A DNA stretch of 64,000 bases from Paulownia fortunei (taxonomy: Eukaryota > Streptophyta > Magnoliopsida > Lamiales > Paulowniaceae). The notes below the pieces were generated by a model. That model saw only the letters and a program-made list of their open reading frames with translations. It searched no databases and had not been told where the DNA came from. A program made the translations under genes and the position numbers. Each line of letters begins with the position of its first letter. The stretch's first letter is position 1. Shown one piece after another: positions 23,926-34,580 of the stretch. The stretch lies in the NCBI GenBank assembly GCA_019321725.1, contig CM033113.1, forward strand, positions 9,238,001 to 9,302,000, read 5' to 3'.

Positions 23926-24200
23926 GATTGGGTATTCACTTGAAGATTATATTTGAGCCAATCCAGGTTGTTTATTGGTATTTATAGGCCTCTCCAAAGG
24001 GCTTGGTGCTGGCGGGAGGCATTTTGCAAATCCAGCTGTACATTTTTCACAATTCAAATTTTCAAAAACATTAAAAACATTTGAAACAGCTGCACATATT
24101 TCACAATCCTTTTTTTCAATGTATTGAATGCACATTGAACATGAAGGCGCCACATGGTGTGGATGTGGCGCCCTCAAAGTAAATCAACCATTAAAGGGTT
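23926..24200 (-). other. Duplicated segment with a small cysteine-rich open frame
   Basis: The minus-strand frame (24,177-23,947, 76 codons) reads CSMCIQYIEKKDCEIC, NCEKCTAGFAKC, then a Pro-rich PPAPSPLERP tail. It has seven Cys, mostly in CxxC-like pairs. No signal peptide or family was recognised. The DNA is a duplicate of 10,100-10,280, where the frame is not kept, which argues against a conserved gene. The 5' end of the frame contains the perfect inverted repeat at 24,146-24,172. Confidence 0.3.
24146..24172. repeat. Perfect 10-bp inverted repeat, 7-nt loop
   Basis: GGCGCCACAT (24,146-24,155) pairs perfectly with ATGTGGCGCC (24,163-24,172). It is GC-rich in an AT-rich neighbourhood. Confidence 0.8.
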
Positions 24201-25300
24201 TCTGAAACCATTAGCTTCCCTCTGTTTTATATAATTGCTCGACTTTGTTCAATTAATTTTTCTGCAGTTGGCTAGACATGCTATTGGAGTATAAAAAAGA
24301 AAAAGAAAAATTAAATTTAGGTGCATATTCAGAAGATTTTAAAGTATTTATGCTCTTCAAGTTACATCAATGGCTTTATCCTTGGTCTGAACCTCTTTTC
24401 AAGGTGGTGGTATATTTCTTATTTTCTACAAAAAAACAATCAAAGAATACATCTTTATAGAATGGAGGAAGTATTTTCCAAAGTTTTGTAGGTATATATA
24501 TATATATATGTCGCTATCCTTTATATTATTGCTCTCAAAATTAAATGTTTAGAGTTAGTGGTGTCATATTTGTTACTTTAAATGAAAATGTATTTTTGAG
24601 TGAAAAAATTCATTTTAGGAAATTGAGCCTTATTTTAAAATGTTCAAATAAAAATAAAAATAATAAATTTGGGACCGAAGGAGTAAACCAAAGAACCTTA
24701 GATATGATTTTTTGAATCAAAATTTTTTATGAAAAGACTATCAAAATCATAGGATTCCATTATGATTTCACCATTACGTAATATAGATTTTACTCTAAAA
24801 AATGTGAAATTTTGATAAAAAAAGTTTCAAATTAAAGTAAAAGTGGCTATATGTAGTAGAATGTTGTACATAAATTTTAAAGATTACCTAAATGCTACAT
24901 TACTAGAAACCCCATCAGCATTTATCAAAAAAAATTGCCGTTAGTAAACATCAAATTAAATCTACATACTACTGTTTATTCAATTTGTATATACTGCTGG
25001 ATTCTTTCATATAAATAAGTTTACAAAAAGCATCATGAAAATCATATATAGTTTAAGCTTATCATGTCGCATTATCTTTTGGGTAAACAGTTGTAGTTTG
25101 AAACATTTTCCACCAGCACAAAGATTTAGGGCTCGTTCATAAGGTTTCATGGTATAAGAAAGGATATATTTGAAGTAGGATACTTTGTAAAGATAGTGTA
25201 ACAATACCATCCTTTCTCAGTCTGATAGAGCTTATGAATTGGTTTGATATCTAATAAATAATCAATAAGCATTGTTTGGTTTGATATTTAGATTGTGTAG
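24201..25300. other. Intergenic; possible Stowaway-like MITE end
   Basis: GGGACCGAAGGAGTA at 24,672-24,686 resembles the right terminus of Stowaway MITEs (GGGACGGAGGGAG-TA). GAATGGAGGAAGTA at 24,459-24,472 looks like a second such end. No matching left ends were identified. A TA microsatellite is at 24,495-24,509. No gene seen. Confidence 0.35.
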
Positions 25301-26790
25301 AATACATAATAAAAAATCGATTTTACCCTTTAAAATTAAATCTATGTTAATATATATTTATAAACAAAAACATATATTTGTATTGCTTTTATATATGTAA
25401 GTATGTATTTATAATTATTTATATATTTATATAAATAAACATTTATAGTATTTACATACATATAAATTGAAATATATTATTAATATCATAAATACAAATA
25501 TATATTTCTAAATATACACAGTTCATATCATTTTGTAAATATATATATATATATATTATTGATACTTATAATAATTTATAATATAGTATTGATTTATATT
25601 ACTAATATTATATATATTATATTATTATTAAAAAAATAAATATATATAAATAATTAAGTAAATATTAATAAATTTATTTACGAAATAGACATAAACACAT
25701 AGAAAAATATATATTTATATTATTTATGTAAATGTATTACTTAATATAAATATAATATATATTATCATTTATGAGTAATATTGATATTAATATCATAAAC
25801 ATGTTAATATATAGTATTCATATTGTTTGTAGCATATTATACTAAGTATTATATATTATGAATAATATAAATTTGTAAATATTATATTATTTATATCTAA
25901 ATACAAATATATATTCTAAGTATACATATTTTATATTATTATATAAATATCTGTACAAAATATATTTATGTTTATATCACTAATAATTATTTTATGACGA
26001 GAAACCCGCAGCTATTACCCAAAGATGTGCACTAGGTAAACCCTGCTTCCATGCAATACCCCGCAAACCACACGGAAGGGTAAGTCACACTAGACAAGTT
26101 CGGTATGACGGGTAAAAGTCGAGTGGTGTAGAGGATTCGAACTTGACACCTTTGACCTCAAATTTTTACCTAACACCACTCGACCACCTAGAATGAGTAT
26201 TATAATATTTTATAATATATATTGATATTTATGTTATTAATATGATATATTTATAAAATATAAATAAATATAACATATATATATCATATATACAATATAT
26301 TACTTGTAAAGTAAGTATAAATATATATTATTATTTATGATATAATTTTAATATTAATATTAATATTGTAAACATGTTAATATATATTAATAGTATTAAT
26401 ATCATTTATATTATAAATATAAACATATATCTATGAGAATATACTATTTATTTATGCATATACATTATGTGTACCTTATTAATATAAATATATGTTTATG
26501 TTTATATCACTAATAATTAATAAATAGTATATTCTCATAGATATATTTATATTATAATATAAATGTATTATTTTTATAAAATAATACATTTTATATTATT
26601 GTTAATATAAATATGTATATAATAATATATATTTATATTACGAATATATATTTTATGAATAATTATAAATATGCATTTATATATTATATAAATAATGTAT
26701 ATTTATATTAGTTAAATAAATATATATTTCTATATTTCTAAATATAGATATTTAACATTTATAGTATAAATATAAATGCAAAGGGTATTT
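25300..26790. repeat. Very AT-rich low-complexity tract
   Basis: About 1.3 kb, apart from the SINE inside it, built almost wholly of TATA/ATAT-type words with scarcely any G or C. It includes repeated phrases such as TTTATATCACTAATAATTA (about 25,972 and 26,500) and a perfect 27-bp inverted repeat (26,426-26,452 with 26,519-26,545). Confidence 0.8.
25985..26192 (-). mobile_element. tRNA-derived SINE-like element
   Basis: In minus sense it starts GGTGGTCGAGTGGTGTTAGG (A-box-like TGGTCGAGTGG), then has CAAGTTCGAATCC (B box) about 35 bases on. A GC-richer tRNA-unrelated body follows, ending near GCGGGTTTCTCGTCAT. The spacing fits a Pol III internal promoter, and the GC content contrasts sharply with the flanking TA-rich DNA. 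It lacks tRNA cloverleaf pairing and is not a tRNA gene. Confidence 0.65.
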
Positions 26791-27160
26791 TTGTGATGTA
26801 CAAGTAATATGAGTTGGAGTTTTATTTGAATTACCCATCACACGCCTAAAAGATGTGATCACAATTCAAAAAGGAGTTTGATTACACGTTTGGCCCACTC
26901 ATTTTCATAAGCCCAATTTTTTAAAGCAAACAATTAATTATATGGGAATACCTATCTATTCAAACCTAATCTTATCTGGCAAACAATACCTTAGGGGTCA
27001 TTTTTGATATAATTGTAAAAAATATCGAATTTAAAATAAATAACATACATAAACAAACAAAAGAGCTTTATGAGCACGTGGAACACCAATTGTGCTTTTA
27101 TGAAACACAAATTTAGCTTTATGTCAGAGTAAGAACGAGGTTTGCACCTACAATGCTTTG
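26790..27160. other. Intergenic, nothing recognised
   Basis: Moderately AT-rich sequence between the AT tract and the third TPS fragment. No coding or RNA signal seen. Confidence 0.5.
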
Positions 27161-27365
27161 TATGTCAAACTTTCACGTATAGATTCAATTGGAGTACTGT
27201 TTTTATCAAGTCTTTTAGCTTTGTTTTTGAAATGCCATACCCATCTTCATCAGTACATAGAAGATTTATCAGGCGTGCTATTTTGACAACACGCTTAAGG
27301 ATCGGAATTGCCGCATTGGTAATGTCGCTCGATTAAGTCATTCTTGATTTATACCCTTCCATATG

Positions 27366-28319
27366 TTTCTAACCCGGGGTGGGCATTCAGTTTTGGATTT
27401 TTGGATTCCAACCCAATCCAATCGGATAAAATTTGATCGAAAATGATTTTTTAAAAAAAATTCAAATTTTGGGTAACCCAAACTCGATTTCATAATTTTT
27501 GGATCGATTATCCGATAGAATTTTTCTACCTGAATTATCCAATCGGATACTCAAAATAAATTTTTAAAAAAAAAAAAAAATTATTCCCATATTCTTACAA
27601 TGACCATCATCAGCACAACCCTTAACTTTTATGTCATAAGCCCTCAAATTCATTCCCGATTGAATAAAAGAATATAGGAAGAAAGAGGAAAAAAAAAAAA
27701 GATGTGGAAGAGGAATCCAGAAAGAAATAAATAAAAAGAGTATAAGAAAAAGAAAAAAGAAGAAGAAGGAGGAGAGGATGAAACCTGGAAGAAAAAAAAA
27801 ATGAAAGAAGAGGATGAGTGGTGGAGTGTGGAACCCAGAAAAAAAAAGTAGGAGAAGAAGAAGAGGGAGAGGAGAAATAGGGAAGAAGAAAGAGAAAAAA
27901 ATATAAGAAAACTAAAAAAGAAGAGAAGAAGAAGTGGGGGAGGAGATTCCGGAAGGGGAGAGGAAAGGGGGAAGAAGAAATAGAAAAAAAGAAGAAGAAG
28001 AAGAAGAAGGGAAGATGAGCAAAGGGGGAAGAGAAAGAGAAAAAGTAGAAGAAAATGAAGAGAAAACGGGGGAAGAGGAAGAAGGAAGAGAAACACAAAA
28101 AGGGATTCAGGACTCAGACTCGAGAGAAACAAAGGTTAGCATAATTTTTTTTAAAATAAAAATCTGAAACCCGACATATCGGGTACCAAAAAAATTGGGT
28201 ACCCAACCGAGTATATTGGGTTGGTGTCGGGTAGCATTTGCTACCCGACATGTTGGGTACCCAACATGACTACTCGAAAATCCGACTACCTGAATCTGAT
28301 GCCACCCATATTTTCTAAC
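27366..28319. mobile_element. Non-autonomous hAT-like element with perfect 8-bp TSD
   Basis: TTTCTAAC occurs at 27,366-27,373 and again at 28,312-28,319, exactly flanking 938 bp. The termini are imperfect inverted repeats: GGGTGGGCATTCAG inside the left end and, reading inward from the right, GGGTGGCATCAG. Subterminal CCCAACCCAATCC-like and GGGTACCCAA words are repeated. The core (27,660-28,130) is an almost pure purine tract on the plus strand. There is no transposase. Confidence 0.8.
27660..28130. repeat. Purine (GA-rich) tract of about 470 bp
   Basis: The plus strand is overwhelmingly A and G, with AAGAAGAAG and GGAAGAGGAAG words. Long minus-strand frames (Phe/Ser/Leu only) are a composition artefact. 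Confidence 0.85.
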
Positions 28320-28439
28320 TTATTTCTTATTCACCAATTGCCTCCTTTTTTATTCATATAATATTCCACCACGTACAATTATTTTACAAACTGCAATAAA
28401 AAAAATAATACAACTTGGTATATTTTAATTAATCCCAAA

Positions 28440-28770
28440 ATACATAGTAATTTTAGTCTAATAAGTATCAAAGCCCATCCTAAAAGGCTCAAGTCCCAAA
28501 GGTATCACATATAAATATCTCATTCATTTTATTTCGAAGGTATGTTAATTCACTTGCATATTATAGCTCTGCAGCTCAATTCTTGTTCTTTCTGGATAAT
28601 TACTGACTTAAGTATCGGAGGTTTTTTCCAAAACAGCACAAAACCTTCTAGTTGTATGTTCGTGTCATAGGCAGGGTCCCAACATTCAAGCTATTGGAGA
28701 GGAGTTATCACTAGAGGAGCTAACTTTTTGTCATTTTGACTTATGCCAAGGTACATACAACATCGCAACT
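28440..28770 (+). repeat. Gypsy-type LTR-like remnant
   Basis: TACTGACTTAAGTATCGGAGG (about 28,597-28,617) resembles the TGACTTGAGCGTCGGAG phrase common in plant Gypsy (Tat/Athila-like) LTRs. It is followed by GTTCGTGTCATAGGCAGGGTCCCA, which partly matches 1,165-1,190. No coding part follows. Confidence 0.4.
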
Positions 28771-29724
28771 CTTAGATAATAACATCTACATAAAATTATT
28801 ATTACACCTCCTACAAAATTAATGCTCATATTATAACTTGACACACAAATTACTAATTACACTAAAAATTGAAGTGTGATGTTGTGAATTTTGTGAACGC
28901 AAATGCATGTTATCTTTAACAAGTAATAAAGTGATGAGTAGAAGAATCGTACCACGAGTACTGTTGAATTATTAAGTACCAAAAATTTTGTTAACTCTAA
29001 TTTTATTTGAATAAATGAAAGAATATATTGATGATTATAAATTAAATCTAACTAAACTAACTAATAATCAAAATTAATTAATAATGAAATTCAATGACTT
29101 AAAAGTCTAGAGTTATGATTTTACCATAATTAATTCGAATTGAATAATTTATCTTATCAATCTCAATTTATTTCCCAAGTGATAGTCAAGAATCTCTAAA
29201 TTATCCACTAACCTCTGCCGAAATATAATAAAAATATTATTAATTGCTAACACACTATATTCCTATATGAATTAAACAACCAACAATTCATTAGATTGTA
29301 TGGATCTCAAACAAGACTACACAAACCATGCAAGTATATTCTCATTTTACATGCAATTTATGATTTTCTATACATAGAACTAGATACATATATCACCTTC
29401 CAGGTCAATATAATTAACAAATCATTCAATTAGTGGCCAAGTAATTGAAAGCATTAGGAACCATGTAGAAAAATTAATATGAAAAATAAATCAAGAATTG
29501 AATTGACAACAATATTCAAAATTATAATTATATTACATCACAACCCTAGAAAAAAAATTAGTTCATAATTGTAAAAATGAATAATGACTTAACAATATTC
29601 ATAAACATAATTAAATAGAGAAAGAGAAAATAAAATAGAACTTGAAAGAGGATGAATTTCTTCCTTTGTGATGTCTTCTTCTTTAATATTGGAAGAAATC
29701 TCTCATTTTCTCATTGTATTATTC
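28771..29724. other. Intergenic up to the assembly gap
   Basis: AT-rich sequence with no recognised gene or repeat. The short ATG frame running into the gap is not supported. Confidence 0.5.
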
Positions 29725-29824
29725 NNNNNNNNNNNNNNNNNNNNNNNNNNNNNNNNNNNNNNNNNNNNNNNNNNNNNNNNNNNNNNNNNNNNNNNNNNNN
29801 NNNNNNNNNNNNNNNNNNNNNNNN
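29725..29824. other. Assembly gap (100 N)
   Basis: Exactly 100 N, a customary placeholder for a gap of unknown size. The sequence character changes here from AT-rich TPS-region DNA to T-rich duplicated modules. The right flank begins inside a repeat unit that recurs at 31,285. Confidence 0.99.
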
Positions 29825-32560
29825 GTTTAATGTTGTTGCTGCAAAGTCTCTTCACCCAGTGAATACAAGTTTCTCGTATTAAATGCTTTGGTAAATCACA
29901 ATGAATGTTAAATTATCCTTTTGTGACAGCAAGGTTTATCCAGTTAAATATGTTCCCCTAGGAGTGCTGCCAATACATAAAGCCAAGCACATAAAATTGA
30001 AGACAACAACTGGCTAACCCTTTTGAGGTTAAGGTGAAGTACTGACTGCACTTCTAATTGACCAGTTCTGTCCTTTTAAATTAATTTTTGATCAATCACA
30101 AAACCTGATCTTTTGTTGCCAATGTTTGTCCTGTCCATCGCTACGCTTAGGGAAGTTACCTTCGCTGGAAGGCTCCATCGTAACATCCTTCAGCTCAACT
30201 CTGGAGGTGACTATGCAGCCTCCTGTGCACCATCTTGTTTTCTCGTTTGTTAGAAGTGGGTTTTCTCTTTTGCCACTCTCTTCTACTCTGCTTTCCTGTT
30301 ATACAGTTTGGTATTTGGTTCTTATTGTAATTTTAACTTTCCTGCTACTTGTGTCTGTTTGTCTTTTATACTGCTGGCCTCAGTTCTGAATGTAAACTGC
30401 ATTATTCATCCATTTATTATTAAAGTTTTTTATTAAGTAGTGTTTTATTAGCTTTGTTAATGATTGCAATTATTTGGTAAATTTATCATGATTAGGTGGG
30501 CGAAATCCAGTTGCTATATCATTTCACTTAATGCTACTGCCAATTTTTTTTTATATGTTGATAGCATTTTAATTTCAAGTGTAAGTGGCAAAAAAGAAGA
30601 ATCTTTTAGTGCTTTGCTTGAGAATTTGACGTCTCCAACCTAGATGTTTATCATAATCACACTTTTTGCTTTGCTGGAATTCGTTAAGCTCATTTGTTTT
30701 CTTGATATACTTGAAACAATCTTCTATTGGTTTTCAATCACCACATGCTCAACACCTTCTATATGTCAATATTACCCACTTCATTAAGCAACATCATTTG
30801 CTAAGACTGTTTGAATATCTTTTTTGGTACATTCATTTTGAACTTTTTGCTAGCTTGGCTCTGGTGCTTTATGCGGAAATTTCAAGGCAAAATTGTAGCT
30901 GCATTATTTGTTGTGTCATTGCGCAAATCCATTCCTCGATCGTCTAAATGGCATTCTAAAGGAACTTACTTCTAAAAAGTATGTTCATAAATAGCTTTTG
31001 TTTTTATCAAGCCACTATATTTTTGGTGTTAAGAGCTGCCTCGTCTCATCAGTGGGCTTATGGAAGTTATCTTTGCTGGGAGGCTCCTGTAGTAGCTCCC
31101 TTAGACTCAATTAGATGTGTGTTTTCTCTTTTACTAGCTCCATGTTTCACTATTTTGTTATCTGTTTTTTGTCGTTATCAATTCTTGTGCTTATTTATTT
31201 CAAGCATTTTAAATTTCTGCTAATTTAAAGTTTGGCGACATAAAGGATGAGTATAAGCATTTTAAAGTCATTTTAAGGTCTGTTTAATGTTATCGCTACA
31301 AAACCTGTTCACCCAGTGGGTACAAGTTTCTCATATTAAACGCCTTTGTAAATCACATTGAATGTCAAATTATGTTTTGCTGACAGCAAGGTTTATCCGT
31401 TTAAATATGTGTCCCGACGGGTGCTGCCAATTTATAACGTCAAGCACATAAAATTGAAGACAACTGGTAAGCCTTTCTAACGACGCAAATTTATTCATTT
31501 ATCAACCCAAAAAAAAAGTTTTAAGGTGAAGTGCAGACTGCACTACATATTGATTCTGTCCTTAAATTGATATTTATTTAATCACAAGACCTGATTTTTT
31601 GTTTTCAATGTTTGTCTTGTCCATCTCTGGGCTTAGGGTAGTTATCTTGGCTGGAAGTCTCCATAATGACATCCTTCAGCTTAACTGAGCAGTTGCCTAT
31701 GCGGCCTCTTTCACACAATCTTGTTTTCTCGTTTGATAGAGGTTGGTTTTCTCTTTTGCCGCTCTTTTCTACACTGCTTTCCTGTTTCATGGTTTCCTAT
31801 CTGGTTCTTGTTGTAATTTTAACTTTCATGCTACTTGCGTCTGTTTGTTTGTTATACTGCTCGCCTTAGTTCTAAATATAAGCTGCATGATTCATCCATT
31901 TACTGAAAGTTTTTTATTAAGTATTATTTTATTAGCTTGGTTAACAATTGCAATTATTTGGTAGTTTAGGCATGTGCATATTTGCACTAAACTTGATCCT
32001 TTTAGTTGAACCACCAAGAAAATCTGTGGGCAAAATCCAGTTACTATATCATCCCAATTAAAGCACTGCTAATTTTTATTGTATATGTTGATAGCATTTT
32101 ATTTTCAGTTTATTTCCAATTGTAGGTAATAGTTTTGTTTATGTTGCCTGAGAGAAGAATCTTCTAGTGCTTTTCTTGAGGCTTTGACCTCTCCAACCTA
32201 GACGTTTATCCTAATCACACGTTTTGCTGCTGGAATTTCTTAAGCTCATTTGTTTTCTTGTTGAAATAGAAACAATCTTCTATTTTTTTTCAATCACCAC
32301 ATGCACAACACCTTCTCTATGTCGTATTATCCACTTCGTTAAGTAACATATTTGTTAAGACTGTTTGAATATCTGTTTTGTTGAATTCATTGAACTTTAT
32401 GCCAGCTTGGGTGTGGTGGTACTTTATGTGGAAATATCAAAGCAAAATGTGTAACTGCATATTTGTTGTGGTGTTGTCATCGCACAATGCCATGCCTCAA
32501 TGGTCTAAATGGCTGGCAGATCCAAAAGAACCTACTTCTGAAAAGCGTATTCGTAAATAT
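29825..32560 (+). repeat. Pair of diverged direct repeats (units of about 1.2-1.4 kb)
   Basis: Unit 1 (29,825-30,990) and unit 2 (31,285-32,560) align in order: GTTTAATGTT start, CACCCAGTG, GACAGCAAGGTTTATCC, AAGCACATAAAATTGAAGAC, GTCCATC...CTTAGGG, TCTCCAACCTAGA and a GGTCTAAATGGC-like block. A partial third piece lies at 31,035-31,090. Short peptides such as LPIHKAKHIKLKTTTG are seen in unit 1. I do not recognise the gene. The sequence between blocks is T-rich and intron-like, consistent with plus-strand exons and introns of a decayed gene. No frame runs through. Confidence 0.65.
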
Positions 32561-33060
32561 CTTTTGGAGAGCGTACTGGAGCAGTCTAATAACCCTATCA
32601 ACCTGGACAGAAGTTTCATTCCTCTTTAGCCCCTCCTCACCAGGTCGGAAGGTATTTAGTCCTTACTCCCTCTGGTCTCTGGACAATTTCTGTTGCGCAT
32701 CTAAATTGACATAAACTTCTTCATAGATACCAGCATTTTCCATTCTTAAGAGCCACAAGGTGATTTTTCTATTATTCAATTTGCCGTTGTTGTTTTCCTT
32801 CTGCTCTGATGTTGGAACCTGTCTTCCAAGCAAAGGGCGGTTTCGTATTTGCTCTGATTCTGTATTCTTTATTTCTATGAATGGTTGAAGAGGCAGACTG
32901 ACAGCATTCTTGCTATTTCAAGTTAAATGATTCTGCAAAGAACAATGTTGTGTTTCAAATAAAACTTGAGAGAAGACTTGACAAAAGATGGTTGAAGAGA
33001 TTTACGACGTAATGTCAGCATGGTCTTTTTAATGTCGGCGTGAATACCTTAGTGATATAT

Positions 33061-33215
33061 GTCCAGGCCTGGAACAGATGTTAAATTATGTTTTGAGTTC
33101 CTGCTTGGGAAGCCACTGGAGGACGAAGTACTCTGACTGATTACAGCATCCAGGAGCAGTCTACGGTTCACCTTCTCCTCTTCTTTGTGGTGGATTCTAA
33201 ATGTTCTTTAATAGT
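33061..33215 (+). pseudogene. Polyubiquitin-like fragment 1
   Basis: In two frames the sequence gives LGKPLEDE and then TDYSIQEQSTVHLLL, matching ubiquitin residues from about 46 (AGKQLEDG) to 71 (DYNIQKESTLHLVL). A GG-like WWI/GGF junction follows. It is frameshifted after LEDE, so it is a pseudogene. It starts after the phrase CCAGGCCTGGAACAGATGTT, shared by all three copies. Confidence 0.55.
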
Positions 33216-33684
33216 CCGTGGGTCATCTGTTCCGGATGTTATCTGCTCTTTTGTTTGTTTAAACCATTTTTTATGGCTTATGTAAAATTCTTAATATTTG
33301 CGACTTTTTCTTTTTTTTAAATTTTTTGTTTTTCTGTTGTTTGTTCTGTCACAATTGATTGGGGTTCGACCCCTAAATGAAGTTCTGTACGATACTTCAG
33401 TTATGCTGATTTCATTTTCTGAGAGTTTTATATCAGCTAAAATTGATCTGTTTGGTTTACATTGTTTATTTTATTCTTCTCATGGTTGTCCAAGCTCACT
33501 AAATTCATTGATCTGCAAAATTTACTGTTTCTATTCAAGGGCTTTGTATAATATTGAAGCTACAGATCTTTGGTTTGCGGGGAAGGAAAATTTGATACAT
33601 TCATAAGCAAAGGTACGTGGACTTTTGAAAATGGTGTAACTACTGTCCGGAGTAGCAGAGTAGTTTTGTCGACTGATGATAAAA

Positions 33685-33723
33685 GGCTGTTGTTATATTA
33701 ATGACCTACTTCATCTTGCATAG
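33685..33723 (+). pseudogene. Histone-deacetylase-like fragment 1
   Basis: The codons give GCCYINDLLHLA then stop. Class I histone deacetylases have GFCYVNDIVLAI at the corresponding conserved site. Twelve residues alone are weak. The call is supported by two further copies at 35,361 and 41,687 in the same relative position after the ubiquitin-like piece. Confidence 0.4.
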
Positions 33724-34458
33724 GATATTAAAGCATTATATAAATATATGTGTTGTATTAGCACTATGTTCCTGTTCAGTTGATTACTGTACATTGCTAA
33801 TTTAATTTTTTATTTTCCCAGGCCATAATCTAAAAGATGTCATGGAAGTTTAAGTTATTTCAAGTAACATAATCTTAGAACATCCGACAGGGCTATTGAT
33901 CATTTGCTTGCAAACACAAAGACACCAGGGGAATTCCATTTCATTTTATTCTGCGTGTAACTTACTACGGAGCGTTCAGATGCAGTTGCAGTGATCTGTT
34001 GTTATTCTGCCATAAACATTTACGTAGATACCAGCATTTCCCATTCTTAAGCAACACAAGGAGATTTTTATTGTCATTTTGCCTTTGTCGTTATCCTTCT
34101 TCGGTGCTGGAACCTTTTTTCCTGGCAAAGGGCAGCTATTTCCTTGGAATCTGTATTCTTTACTTTTATGAAAGGGCAGAGCTGAAAGAATTCATGCTCT
34201 TTCAGGTAAATGACTGTAAACTGAAGAAGGGGATATATCATGGCATATGGACAGATGCTATTTTGAGAATTGATGATAGTCCATCTACAAGAATTAGTCT
34301 TTATAAATTATTCAAACAATGTGAGTGTGTTCTATATTTTTATTGCTCGGAATGTTGTGTTATACGTGAAAACCTTGAGAGAAGATGGATGCAAAATAAT
34401 GACGTTGTGTTTCTAATGTAGGCTTTAAGTTACCTCAGTCTGCGAGTATTATATATTC

Positions 34459-34580
34459 AGGCCTGGAACAGATGTTGAATTATGTGTGAAGTCTTGCTTG
34501 GGAATAACTAACTACAGCATCCAGGAGAAGGTTACCCTTCACCTTGTCTCCATCTTGGTGGTGGTTCTAAATGTTCTCTT
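34459..34580 (+). pseudogene. Polyubiquitin-like fragment 2
   Basis: ITNYSIQEKVTLHLVS matches the ubiquitin segment LADYNIQKESTLHLVL. The preceding part (GKQLEDGRT) is deleted relative to fragments 1 and 3. It has the same leading phrase GGCCTGGAACAGATGTT. Confidence 0.5.

Larger units (their letters stand above)
27165..28397 (-). pseudogene. Terpene synthase last-exon fragment, copy 3, split by a hAT-like element
   Basis: In minus sense 27,365-27,165 reads, with one stop, TNAAIPILKRVVKIARLI then LLCTDEDGYGISKTKLKDLI. This is the C-terminal exon of a terpene synthase, closest to copy 2. The upstream part of the same exon resumes at 28,312-28,375, matching the copy-2 sequence that encodes CYMNQNGASEKEA. 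Between them lies the 938-bp hAT-like element. No other TPS exons were found next to it, so it is an isolated fragment or its 5' part has decayed. Confidence 0.75.

Noticed and set aside
25985..26192. A true tRNA gene on the minus strand
   Set aside because: B box present, but no acceptor, anticodon and T-arm pairing at tRNA spacing. Better explained as a SINE.
27634..28132. Two long minus-strand open frames (154 and 160 codons) rich in Phe, Ser and Leu
   Set aside because: They are the translation of the purine tract in two frames at once, which shows low-complexity composition and not coding.
29652..29882. Open frames across the N gap
   Set aside because: They contain about 33 unknown residues from Ns and have no supported sequence on either side.
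29825..32560. Assignment of the first repeat pair to the ATG18 N terminus
   Set aside because: I tried to match LREVTFAGRLHRNILQLNSG and LPIHKAKHIKLKTTTG to ATG18 N-terminal segments and found no convincing alignment, so it is left unnamed.
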